Below are positions 21,680 to 32,781 of a stretch of DNA of 64,000 nucleotides, piece by piece. The stretch is from assembly GCA_030272155.1 (NCBI GenBank), contig CP126201.1:3012501-3076500 (forward strand), written 5' to 3'. How positions within the stretch are numbered: position 1 is the first letter of the stretch; every line of letters starts with the position of its first letter. The notes under the pieces are model-generated. The model had not been told where the DNA came from. It did no database searches and saw only the letters and a list, made by a program, of their open reading frames with translations. The stretch is from Tetradesmus obliquus. Lineage: Eukaryota; Chlorophyta; Chlorophyceae; Sphaeropleales; Scenedesmaceae. The position numbers and the translations under genes are program-made.

Positions 21680-23862
21680 GTGTGGTGGTTCGGGCGAGCT
21701 GTTGTCAGGGCCTTGCTGTTGCCTAGCACTGGCAGCGAGCCGGCTGGAGCTGCTGCTGCTGCCAGGGCTGCTGCTGTGATGCTGATCGCGCTGCATAGCG
21801 GCATCACTGCTGCGGCTATCAGACTGCTGCTGCTGCTGCTGCGGCTGCTGCCTGTGTGTAGTCTTTGCAGGTGGCAGCAGCCTAGTTGGAAGGGCCTTGG
21901 AAGGAGAGCAACCTGCTGCAGCTGCAGCTGCAGCTGCAGCTTGGGACGGTGACAGTGGCGGTGACGACTTGACCGGTACCGCGCTGCTGCTGCTGCTGCT
22001 CCTTCGCTGTGCAGCCCAATGCTGCTGCTGCTGCTGCTGCTGTGGGGGTGGCGGTGGGGGTGGTGGGCTATGCAGGAGTGGCAGCGGCGGCTGCGGCTGT
22101 GCTGCTGCTGCTGCTGCTGTTGGGCTAGTAGGCACCAGCCATGGCAGAGCAGGCGGCAGAAAGTGCAGTGGCCTGATCAATGGGGCACCCCTGGAGGCCC
22201 CACCGACTGCTGCTGCTGCTGCTGCTGCTTTCGGGCTGCTGCTTGTGTGTGGTGCAGCAAGGCCGGGTGTGTACAGGGGACGGGGCTGGGAGTAGGCAGG
22301 CAGCGAAGCAGCCGGTGCCGGTGGCCAGGATGCTGGGCTGCTGCCGATTGTTGTCCGCTGCTGCTGCTGCTGCCAGGGTGACCGGTCTGCAGCAGGGGCC
22401 ATGCTGTTGCCCTTGCTCTTGCTGCTGCTGCTGCCAGGTACTTGTGAGCTGCTGCGTCTCTGGTACGCGTGCTGCTGGTGCTCGGGAGTGTCGAATCGTC
22501 CGCGCCGCTGCTGCTGTTGCTGCTGCAGCTTAGCTGCAACGAACGCATCATCTTCAGCTTGTTGGCTACCACTTTTAGCAGCTGCGGGCGATGCTGCACT
22601 GCCAGCTGTACCTCCGTCTCCTCCACATGCTGCTGCTGCTGCTGCTGCTGTGCTAGATGCTGCTGGAACACCCTCAGGTATGGATTGCACCCCTTCAACA
22701 TCAGCACTGCTTGTACTGCTGCCTGCAGTACCACTTGCAGTACCGCCTGCAGTGTTGCCTGCAGTACTGACTGCAGTACTGTCAGTGGCTGCAGAGCTAC
22801 GGCTGGTAGCGCTTGCAGTGCTGCTGGGAACCTCAGTGCCGGCTGCGGCTGAGCTTGCTGCTGCTGCTGCTGCTGCTGTCTGCTGTTGTAGCGCTGATTT
22901 GTGTGCCTCCACCAGACTTCGAACCGGCGCGGCAGCAGGAGGTGGTGGTGCAGCAGGCGCAACATGACGCCTACCCCTGCCTGTTGTATCTGCTGCTGCT
23001 GCTGGCACTGCTGCTGCTGGCACTGCTGCTGCAGGGCCAACAGGGTGCTTGTACGGCTGCTGCACTGCAGCAGTGCCGCTGCTGGTACTGCTGCTGCTTC
23101 TAGGCAGCCGGCGTTGCTGCTGCTGCTGGTGGTGGTGGTGGTTGCGGTTGTTAGTAGTGGCTGCTTCCATGCTGTGCATTGACAGCAGGCCGCCTGGCAG
23201 CAGGGCCGACTCATCACGGGGGTCAATGGACGTCTGCGGCGCAGCAGCAGCAGCAGCAGTGGCAGAGGTGGACGGGGTAGACACTGTTGAACTTGGCACG
23301 GCATGTGAAATGCTGGGTGGCACTGCTGCAGGACAAGTTGACCAGGCCTGGGCTGGTTTGTACGCAGCGACTAAATCGCTCAACAACTGCCTTGCAGCAG
23401 CACCCTGCTGCTCAACGGCACTGCATCACACATGATAAAAGGCACTTAGATTGCTGGCACCTGGTGTAGAGTCTGGCTGCAGCTCAGCAGTGCAGCAAGT
23501 GACCCTGGCTAGGCGCCTGCCGCAATGATACTTACCTGCGGCATCAGCATGCGCCCCACAATGGATGGCTGATTGTGTAGTGGCAGGATGTAGCCGCCCC
23601 AGCTGCCCCTGCCAATGCTGCTGTTGCTGCTGCTCCTCCTGATAAAGCCCGCCCCCAGAGGGCCTGTTGGGGTGTTACCAGCTGCTGCTGCTGCTGCTGC
23701 GCTGGCAGATGGTGCCCTGTCTGCTGGCCTGGAGGGGTGGGAGCTAGAGAAAGGGAAGATGCCAGCTGCTGCAGCTGCTGATTCCATGGTGACCATTGTG
23801 AACGGCTCTGCATTTGGACGCAGGCGATGTTGGGCTGAGGCTGCGCCTGCTGATGCATCCAT
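20876..23862 (-). CDS. Unknown 945-aa Gln/Ala/Ser-rich protein
   Basis: Two exons, 23536-23862 and 20876-23386, join in phase 0 through a strong CAG|GTAAGT donor and a GGCAG acceptor. More 5' exons are possible; the ATG at 23860-23862 is the first in frame. Most of the protein is homopolymer runs of Ala, Gln and Ser plus proline-rich stretches, predicting disorder. Less repetitive islands are GSWGGYILPLHNQPSIVGRM near the exon junction, PLIKHLVKAQIEAAAPIRAP, and the C-terminus GTGVYIPGYLKSH. I do not recognise the family. A run of TAG/TAS/GTAG-type codons near 22730-22790 comes from a CTGCAGTA tandem repeat. No signal peptide or membrane span was seen. Confidence 0.6.
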
Positions 23863-24706
23863 CACAGGTGCTGCTGCTGCAGTGCCTTGCTGGAGTAGAC
23901 GTGCTGCGCCAGCTTATTGCCGACACCGACGTCGACTTCTCTGTTCACTGGGCGAAGGTTATTAGTACTGCATCCTAATTTATTACGCTTGCGACTTGGA
24001 ATCGGTACCTCTACGGTCTTGGAGGTGATTGGTTGCAGCGAGTCATGCTGTCAACACCAGGAGCGCGAAACTTCCTTGCTGCTACAGGCAGGCCTGAAGG
24101 ATCTCCAGCACGCTCTTGACGACTAGAAGCTTTGCTACGTCGCTGGCTGAGTCCTTGAGAGGTGACGTGTGAGCTGTCCTCGGAGCTGATGTTTTGTTAC
24201 CTGCGGACCAATGTTGTTCGAGGATGACCTGCTGTCGGTGTGACGTGTACCACCCGCAGCTTAAGGTTGACAAAACCGAACCAAAACTAATGTTTGTCGG
24301 TTTGATGCGGTCAAGCGTATCGGCAGGTGCTGGGGTTGGCCCCAGCAGCACCACTGTCAGGGCTTTTGCAGGCCGAACAAAATGCTTCATCAATTATTTA
24401 GTTCGTAATGCGGCGTCAGTCAGATGCTTTCAAGCTGCTGCAGCATCGCACCAGGCGCAGGTGACACTACAGTTGTGGCTGCCGCAGAGCACTTGCACTT
24501 TGGTAACTTAACAGCTACATACCTTGCTCACACGCAACATGAGCACGGCTCAACTGGTTATCACATCACTAAATGTTAGTAATGTCCAGCTGTCGCACAA
24601 GCTCGCAGAACAGCCGTAGCCTGGGCTCAGCAGCAGCAGCAGCAGCAGGGCCACCACCACTGCGGCAATTTGTATCACTTGTCAGTGTGCTTGCGGCAGC
24701 CTCAGC
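23863..24706. other. Intergenic between divergent genes
   Basis: Nothing coding was recognised. It should hold the promoters of the minus-strand 945-aa gene and the plus-strand DUF455 gene. Confidence 0.4.
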
Positions 24707-24900
24707 ATGCATGCAAGGACCATTCCTTCACAGCTAGCAATCAGTACGCTCACCCTTTGTCAACGCCAGCAGCCATGTCATTTTGTGACTGGCGTACCCC
24801 TCATGATGCAGAGTTTGATGAGCTGCTGTTGCTGTTGCCTACAGGTGATACCATCCCTGCAACTGCCAGAACTGCCCGGAGTTCAACAATTGCAGCAGTC

Positions 24901-24939
<39 letters not shown>

Positions 24940-25243
24940 AAAGCAGCCAGCACCTTCATATGAATGGCCTGGCTTGCACACGTGGCGCAGCAAAGGCATC
25001 GACCCCCGCAGGTCTTGGGGCGAAAAGAACAAACAGACAGCTGACACTTCAGAGCCAGCAGCAGCAGCAGTGAAGGCCCTGCCCCTTGCCAGCAGTTTAG
25101 TAGGGGTGGCCCTGCAGGTGCTGCAGACAGCAGACCCCAATCATAAGGCAGCCATCACGCATAGGGGTTGGAAGGCGTACTCTGCTGGCCTCATCCCTCT
25201 GCATGAACCAGAGCAGCTAGATTACCTGCAGCTGGATGGGCCT

Positions 25244-25276
<33 letters not shown>

Positions 25277-27297
25277 CTGCAGGCATCTGTTGATGCACCG
25301 GCAAGCAGCCACACCCAGCAGCAGCAGCAGCAGCAGGGCCCGCCAGACCGTCCTGCTGGCCCTGCAACGCCGCCGCCGCAGCAGCAGAAGCAGCAGCAGC
25401 AGCAGGGCCCGCCAGAGCGTCCCGCTCGGCCTGCCAAGCCGCAGCTGGTTATACCAAAGCTCGTGCCTAGCCCCAAGGACTCACCGCTGCCACTGAACGC
25501 ACACATGCTGCACAACCTGGTGGGTGTGGCAGCAGCGGCAGCAACAGCAGCAGTGGTCATTGCATGCCTGTTCACAGCTCGTGTCCAGTCCCAAGGTCTC
25601 TCCGCTGCCGCTGAATGGACACATGCTGCACAACCTGGTGGGTGTACAGAGTTGCAGGAAGCAGCACCCTGCAGAAGCACAATGCAACATTATGCTCACT
25701 CAGTGCTGGGTGTGGCAGCAGCAGGAGCAGCAACAGCAACGATTGCTTGCCTTGTCTCAGCTCGTGCCCAGCCCCAAGGACTCTCCGCTGCCGCTGAATG
25801 CTGCATAACCTGGTGCGTATGCGGTGCTGACAGCAGCAGCAGCAGCAACCGCAGCAGCAACCGCAGCAGCAACCGCAGCAGTGACTGCTGCCTTGTCATA
25901 TAGCTCGTGTGTCCAGTCTCAACAGACTTTCTGCTGCCGCTGAATGCACACGTGCTGCACAACCTGGTGGGTGTGGCAGCTGCGGCAGCAGCAGCAGCAG
26001 CGGGTTCCAGAGCAGGTGCCGGTGCGGTTACTTTGCAGGAGGCAGGGTGTGTGGCCTGCTGCTTCAGTTGTGGCCGCAGCAGAGCGCCTTTGTTTGACCT
26101 GAGCAGCTCACAGGTCCAATTCAGTTGCACTCGTCCTGCGTGTGCAGGCGCACATTGAGCTGAATGCAACCGACCTTGCCTGGGACACTGTGGCACGCTT
26201 CACCGGGCTGGTGGCTGCCGCCTGCCTCGTACGAGGACTCACACACGCCCTGTTGTTCTCTGCTTGTTGTGCAGGCACACATCGAGCTGAATGCAATCGA
26301 CCTTGCCTGGGACACCGTTGCATGCTTCAGCTGCTTGCGGCTGCTGCCTGCCTTCTACGAGGACTCATACCTTTGACCCGACTTGTTATGTCTGGGTGTG
26401 CCTGCAGGCACATATAGAGCTCAATGCCATCTATCTTGCCTGGGACACTGTGGCGCGCTTCAGCAGCTTGCGGCTGCCGCCTGCTTTGAACAGAACTCAA
26501 CTCAAATACACTTGTTCTTTTGGTGTGTGTGCAGGCGCACATCGAGCTGAACGCAATCGACCTCGCGTGGGACACTGTGGCGCGCTTCAGCAGCCTGCGG
26601 CTGCCGCCTGCCTTCTACGAGGACTTTGCACGTGTGGCAGATGACGAGAGCAGGCACTTTGCGTGGTGCGCGCAGCGGCTGGCGGAGCTTGGCTGCAGCT
26701 ATGGTGAGTGGTGGTTTGTTGCTGTGTCACTTTGGCCTGTGAATTGCGTTGGGCGAATGGCGCATGACAATACTGCCACTTTAGTGGTGTGCGCAGCGGC
26801 TGGCGGAGCTGGGGTGTGCATACGGCGAGTTTCTTGTGCGATGCGTGATGCTGTAGCTGTTGCTTTGGGCTGTGGATCAGGTTGCGTGTGTGGCTGATGA
26901 CAAGAGCAGGCACTTTGCGAGGTGCGCGCAGCGGCTGGCAGAGCTGGGCTGTGCCTATGGTGAGTTGAGACTCACAATGTCATGCTATAGTTGTTGCTGT
27001 TCAGCTTGTGTATTACGTGGGCGCGTGGCGCATGACAAACTCCGGCGTTCTTCTTGCAGTGCACAGCTGCTGGCACAGCTTGGCTGTTGCTAACGTGAGT
27101 GGCACATGGCTATTGGGCGGCTGACCTGCCTGCTTGACGGCTGTCCAGCTGATGAGATGGTTGCTGCAGAGATTGGCACCAACAATTATGTGCACCACCT
27201 GGCGTGGCTGCATGCCGGCTGTGCAGGTGACATGGTGGCGCATGACCTGCTGTGGGCGGGCGCACAGAGCTCAGCAGGAGACCTGGGGGCCAGGTGC

Positions 27298-27358
<61 letters not shown>

Positions 27359-28404
27359 CAAAACAGCAGGAGTAGCAGCACCACCATGCACAGCATCAGC
27401 TGGCTGTTTCCGCAGCTGCAAGCTGTCCTGGCGCAGAGCTCTGCAAGCCAGACAGACCACAGCTGCTGGACTCCCACTCTTCATGACAGGTGTTGAAGCT
27501 GCTGCTTAGCGTGCCAGCTAACTTACCGCACGTCACAAAGTCGTCTCATGTCCATCATGTCCATCAATTGTGGCTCTCCCGCATTTGCTGCTGTTGTCGC
27601 GCGCTGCGGCGCGGCTGCGTGCAGGCTGGCCATTGTGCCGATGTCGCAAGAGGCGCGGGGCCTGGATGCTGGCAGGTGAGGCCGCTGCTTGGCGCTGCAT
27701 TAGCTGCAAGCCGCCTAGCCACCTGTTGCACAGCATCCTGCGCGTGTGCTGTATATATTGTATGCATTTCAGCTACAGCTCGCACACACCCGCGGACTGC
27801 CGCATAGCTGATGTAGAGCGCTGCATCATCAGCAAGCTTTGGCGCGCCTCGCACAGCTGTGGTTGTGGCTTGCGGTGTTTTCAACCTCAGCAGGTTGCAA
27901 CACACGCAACAAACGCATCCATGGAGCTGCGCTGTGACTCCTGGCAGCCGCATTTGCATGGCGCCTGCATCAGCAGCAGTGCAGCTGTTTGTTGCCTGGC
28001 ATGTAGGGGGCCTGGCAGCACGTGCTTGCAATCTGCCATCACACCGCTGCTCACACTTGATCCTCTGTGTCACATCCCATCACACACACGCTTGCTATTT
28101 TCTGATGAATTGGTGTTGCGTACACAACCATAGCAGAACGCAGCTCAAAACATTGGCACAAACATGCATGGTGCTGCCCTCACTGCAATGCAGGCGGCTT
28201 GGGGAGCGCCTGAAGGGTGCAGGCGACCCATGCACTGCGGCACAATTTGCAGCATGTTATGTAACATATTTTGATGTTATTTAAATACATGTGGCGCCTG
28301 TGTGCAGGCGGCTTGTTGAGCGCCTGAAGGGTGCCGGCGACCCCCGCACTGCCTCCATTGTAGCAGCAATAGCAGAGGAGGAGCGCGCGCATGTGGCAGT
28401 TGGT

Positions 28405-28438
<34 letters not shown>

Positions 28439-29843
28439 GGTGGCAGCAGCCGCTATGGTGTACTGTATTGACTACAGGCTGATGGTTATGATGACTGCCT
28501 CAGCATGGCAGTCTGCTGGCTGGCATGCAGTGGTTGGTACACCATGAGCGGCACGGCTGGCTGTTGTTTCCATGCAATCATGTGTTGAACACGCTGTGTG
28601 CATGCTGCTGCCGCAAGGTGTGGTCTGGTTTGGCCGGCTGTGTGGCGCGCAGTGCGCCGCCGGCTGGCATCTGCTGCAGGCGCATTCTTGTATTGAGACA
28701 TGCTATGTGTGCTGCTCTGCCTGCCGTTAGGTGTGGTGTGGTTTGGCCGGCTGTGTGCTGCACTCACCCCAGCCGTCATGCTTTATATATGTGTGTGCTG
28801 CTGCCGCCAGGTGTGGTGTGGTTTGGCCGGCTGTGCAGCGCGCAGGGTGTGGCCCCTCCCGAGGCCTTCAGGGCGTGGCTGGCTGCACTGGCCCCTGAGC
28901 TGCTGAAGGGGCCCTTCAACCATGAGGAGCGGCAACAGGTGAGGGGAGGGGCGCTGCTATATGCAAATGCTGAGATAAATTTGTGTTGATCGACACAAAG
29001 AGTGCCTGCCAGCGTGTGCGCAGTCCGAGTGACTGACAAACAGCTGCTGAAAGGGCCCTTCAACCATGAGGAGCGGCAGCAGGTGAGGGGAGGGGCACTG
29101 CTTTCCATCAAGCTGCTTGGATATTGCATAGGCACAAGAGTGCATTCAGGGCATGGCTGGCTGCTCTGGCCCCTGAGCTGCTGAAGGGGCCCTTCAACCA
29201 TGAGGAGCGGCAACAGGTGAGCAAGCTCGAGACATAGATACAAGCACAGGACTGTGCCTGCAAGCAAGTGCGCATCGTGTGTGGCAGCCGGGTAGCTGCT
29301 CATGGCCCCGTCAAATGAGAGGCTTCAATAGAGAGCACAGGAGTCTAAATGCAAGCATGTGCGCAGTGTGAGTGACGGCAGACACCTTGCTTGCTTGTGT
29401 CTACACACAAGTATGTGTGTTGCTAACTGACATGTTGCTTGTGGTGCTGCTGTGAATGCTGTTGCCGGCAGGTGGGGCTGCAGCGGGAGTGGTATGACGT
29501 GTCAGCCTGGCCGCAGCAGCTGCAGCAGCAGCTGGTGAAGCCGGCGGTAGCAGCAGCAGCCAGGGGCAAGGGCCTGGCGCTGACTCAGCAGCAGCAGCAG
29601 CAGCAGCAGCACGGCAATGTGCCGGACGCTGGCAGCAGCAGCAGCAGCAGCAGCAGTGTGCAGGGCCAGGGGCTGCCTGCTCCTGTGCCTGTTCCTGCGG
29701 AAGGGGGGCTGCTGGAATTGCTTAGGCAGCGGCTGTGGAGCATGGTAGAATTGGAAGCAGAGATGTGCGGCAGCGGCAGCAGCAGCAGCAGCGACAACGG
29801 AGGCAGGGGTAAGGGCGTTGCTGCTGACTGTGCGGCGAGGTAG
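24707..29843 (+). CDS. DUF455 family ferritin-like protein
   Basis: Seven exons (24707-25519, 26535-26703, 27227-27293, 27625-27675, 28308-28402, 28811-28938, 29472-29843) give 564 aa. The first exon is N-terminal low complexity with WPGLHTWRSKG and Pro-rich parts, ending in PLPLNAHMLHNL. The conserved DUF455 core follows: AHIELNAIDLAWDTVARF (E275), VADDESRHFAWC (ExxH, E309/H312), YGDMVAHDLLW, RLAIVPMSQEARGLD, EEERAHVAVG (ExxH, E392/H395), VVWFGRLC, LLKGPFNHEERQQ and VGLQREWYD. The Glu and two ExxH motifs are those of a di-iron four-helix bundle; the substrate is unknown for the family. The start is the first ATG of the open frame, so N-terminal length is uncertain. The tail is Gln-rich. Five exon borders have extra copies in the adjoining introns. 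Confidence 0.88.
25579..25972 (+). repeat. Three copies of the 3' edge of DUF455 exon 1
   Basis: Copies of LVPSPKDSPLPLN..MLHNL plus GTGGGT or GTGCGT donor lie at about 25579-25640, 25760-25812 and 25903-25968, at roughly 150-190-bp spacing. The coding frame is not kept equally in all. Confidence 0.8.
26148..26500 (+). repeat. Three copies of the 5' edge of DUF455 exon 2
   Basis: Each copy has its own GCAG acceptor followed by AHIELNA..LAWDTVA (starts near 26152, 26275 and 26408). They lie upstream of the full exon at 26535 and lack the ExxH half. Spacing is close to 130 bp. Confidence 0.85.
26785..27097 (+). repeat. Copies of the 3' edge of DUF455 exon 2
   Basis: CAQRLAELGC.YG with GTGAGT-type donor recurs at about 26785-26830, 26876-26963 (this one includes the ADDKSRHFARCAQRL ExxH block) and, decayed, 27053-27096. 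Confidence 0.75.
27298..27358 (+). repeat. (CAG)n tract just inside a DUF455 intron donor
   Basis: About 20 CAG units begin 5 bp after the donor at 27294. A similar sense CAG tract follows the donor at 28403 (28406-28437). Confidence 0.9.
28189..28250 (+). repeat. Copy of the 5' edge of DUF455 exon 5
   Basis: ATGCAG acceptor followed by RLGERLKGAGDP, matching the start of exon 28308-28402, then divergence. Confidence 0.75.
28617..28775 (+). repeat. Two copies of the 5' edge of DUF455 exon 6
   Basis: GTGTGGTSTGGTTTGGCCGG blocks at about 28617-28660 and 28731-28765 match the start of exon 28811-28938 (VVWFGRLC). The first follows CCGCAAG and the second GTTAG rather than CAG. Confidence 0.75.
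29041..29219 (+). repeat. Two copies of the 3' edge of DUF455 exon 6
   Basis: LLKGPFNHEERQQ plus GTGAG donor recurs at 29041-29082 and 29151-29216, the second including the preceding AALAPE. Both are in frame. Confidence 0.85.
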
Positions 29844-31429
29844 CAGCAGGTGCCAGGGCCACTCCCGCAGTGGAGTGAGCGTGCACACAGTCCGCTGCAA
29901 GTGCGGACCTTGAAAGTTGAAGGTTCTTGTGGTCCAACAGTGCCGCACATCAGCGTGAAGAGATAGGCGCAACTGCCCTTTACGGCTGACAATCTTTTTT
30001 TTGGCGGGGCCCGTATGGGCTACTATATGCGACGTTTGCGGAAGTTGAACCGGCGTTCCAATATCTACTGTCTACTGCTGTCGATGTATGTTGACCGCAT
30101 GCGCCATTCGTAACGATGCAAATGTGCGCAATCGATGATGATGTCGTGGCGACTTGAGCAGCGATGGTCACCCCCAACTCGCTGCGTGCAGTTGTAAAGG
30201 AAATGCAGGTGCGACTAACAAATTTGTGAATACGCAACGATAAGCCACGACAAAACGAATTGAATTTGCTGTAAATGTTCAGATCTTGTTGTCTGACACC
30301 GCAGGTCGCATCGATATGACCTCTAACCAAACTTCGAAACAAATTTCATCCCTGACCACTTTGGTCACTGCTGTATGTCGCTGCCATGTCACCCTACAAA
30401 TGTTGCAATTCGTCTAGTTATTGTGCTCTCTGCATACCGCATGTAAATCGCAACCAACGGAGGTAGGTCGGTATATTTCTCCGTGCGTAACCGTCCACGT
30501 CAGACTTGGTCAGCAAACAGCGCACTCCAAACGCCTTGCAATTTTCAGTAGATGATATCTTTCAAATCGTATTTCTATAAAAAGACAAAGGTCACTTTCC
30601 GCAGTGCTCTGGAGCAGACTTGCTCCTTGTTCGGCCATCCTCGTCAGACACGTGTGTGCACACTGCAGCATTCTACAATTGATTACAGCAGTTGGCCTTG
30701 AAACAAGGCTTACCTTTCCCTAACATAGTTGAAAGACCTTGCTGATGCTGTTCTAATTCACAACACCATCCCTGTGTAACAGCTGTTGTTGCTGCAGCAC
30801 TGCTGAGAACTTCTCAGCAACTGAGTTGCAACCTGCAACCGCAATTGGTAGTGGGCCCCGCCATGTAGGCGCCAATTTTTTCTTGCACGGCTGCCAATCT
30901 TTGCTGTGTGCAGCAGCTGCAGCAGCTGTGGGGGCCCTGAACAGTTGGCTGACTGTGTTTGAGCGTGCGGTGGTTGCAGTGATACCCTGTTGAGCTTCTG
31001 GATGTCATGCATGAGACATTGTTATAGGTTATGGCATCTGTAATTTACAAGTGTCAAGGTGCTGCAGTACCAAAGCAGTACATGCATGGTGTCACTGGAT
31101 CACACACCAGCTGAAGTGCAGCTGCTGCACCAAAAATGCTCCAGATGGTTTGCATCACAATTCATTATAACCTGCTGAAGTTGCAGCAACATTGACGGCC
31201 GGGTTGACAAATTTCGAGGGTTGATGAGGAACCTGTCATATGTGCCGGACACTGCCACAGCACCCTGAGCCCTGACGTGGCAGAAGCCCACGAGTATCTT
31301 TGCTATGCAAGTCAGGCGTGGGTCGGTTGAGCTCAGAAGCGGCAAGGCCGCGATTTTGTTGTACGTGAGGGCTGTCCTAGCAGTTTAGAGTTAGCTTACG
31401 CTCACGTCCGGGGCTGGATTGCACTCAAA
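29844..31429. other. Intergenic, no supported gene
   Basis: AT-richer, non-repetitive sequence with no recognised coding motif. It contains the 3' end of the DUF455 gene and the promoter of the epsin gene. Confidence 0.5.
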
Positions 31430-32747
31430 ATGGATAGCATTATAGGAGGGCTAAGCAACCTGCGTGTGGACACGGTGCTGTCCGCGGTGGACAAGTGCGT
31501 GGGTTGGGTGTGCACTGGCCAACCTCCCTCAAGCAGTAGCTTCATCCGTGGCCGCAGCTGTGGCTTCATGCGAGTGCAAAAAGCAATTGAGGAAGCTTGA
31601 CTGTTTAAGTAACACCAGCTTTGCAATCATGCTTGTCATGAGCAGCATGCACAGCAGCTTCAGCACTGCCACTCTGCAACTGTTCGTGCTGCAGGTATGT
31701 GCCAGGCGCGCAGAGCAAGATAAAAAACCTTGCAGACAAGGCAAAGGCATACGTGAACAATGTCAGTGACTTGGAAATGAAGGTTTTGGAGGCTACAAAC
31801 CATGAGCCTTGGGGACCACATGGCTCTGCCATGGCAGGTAGGTGTAGCCTGCAGGACTGTTTGCTGCCAACACACAACATGCTTGCAGGAATCCCTGCAG
31901 CCTTGCCCAGCTGGCTAACCAGAGTGCGGTGGTGCAGGGAAACCGAGCAGCACGAGAGGAAGCATGCACAGCTGGTTTTAGCCGTCGCCCTGTGTGGTCA
32001 GCAGCCTCATGGACTGCAGGGTATGCTGCGGCATTGGCGTGCATGGTCAGCAACAGAAAGTCAAACGATGTCTTGTTGTTCTGCTGCTGCCTGCTGCTGC
32101 AGAGATCACCAACTCGTCATTCAACTCTGAGGGCTTCTATCAGATCATGGTGAGGGCAGGCATATGCAGCGCATGCGCCTGCAGTTGCAAGCTAGTCTTT
32201 GCTTGGCAAGCCCTGGTCACAGGCGGCCTGCCAACAGCAGCAGCTAGAATCCTGCAGGAGCGAGCTGTCAGCTGGTGCTAGGATCAGCGCACTCAGCAAT
32301 GAGTGGTTCATTGCAGGACCAGTTGGTGTTTGCGGCAGCACCCAGGCAGCAACTGGAGTCCTGCAGGAGTGAGCTGCCAGCTGCTGCGGGGATTAACACA
32401 CCCCGCCAATGACTGGCGCTGACAGTCTGTGCAACACAGGCTACTCGCTCAGGACCCCCGCTGTTGTTGGCTTGGTATGTGGGGGCGCGCCCTGATGCCC
32501 GCTTGCTGCTGCAGCAACTGCAATTGCACCATTCACCGTGTGTGGTGCATGCTGCTTCTTTGCGTGCATGTGCGCAGGGTGTTGTTGACCAGCGGCTGGC
32601 GGAGGGCCCCGACAACTGGCGCCTGGTGTACAAGACACTGCTGCTGATGGAGTACATGCTCAAGCATGGGCCGCTGGTGAGGGGGTGTTGATGGCAGCAA
32701 CAGCAGGGCTGGCTGCAGCAATGGATGGTGGGGGCGTTGCGAGGGCA

Positions 32748-32781
<34 letters not shown>

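Noticed and set aside
22177..23304. 375-aa minus-strand frame rich in Gln and Leu
   Set aside because: Frame-shifted shadow inside the 945-aa gene, produced by CAG repeats being open in all three frames.
29472..29843. Long CAG tracts as a pathogenic-type repeat expansion
   Set aside because: Similar tracts are everywhere in this genome and here simply encode Gln/Ser runs; nothing marks this one as expanded.
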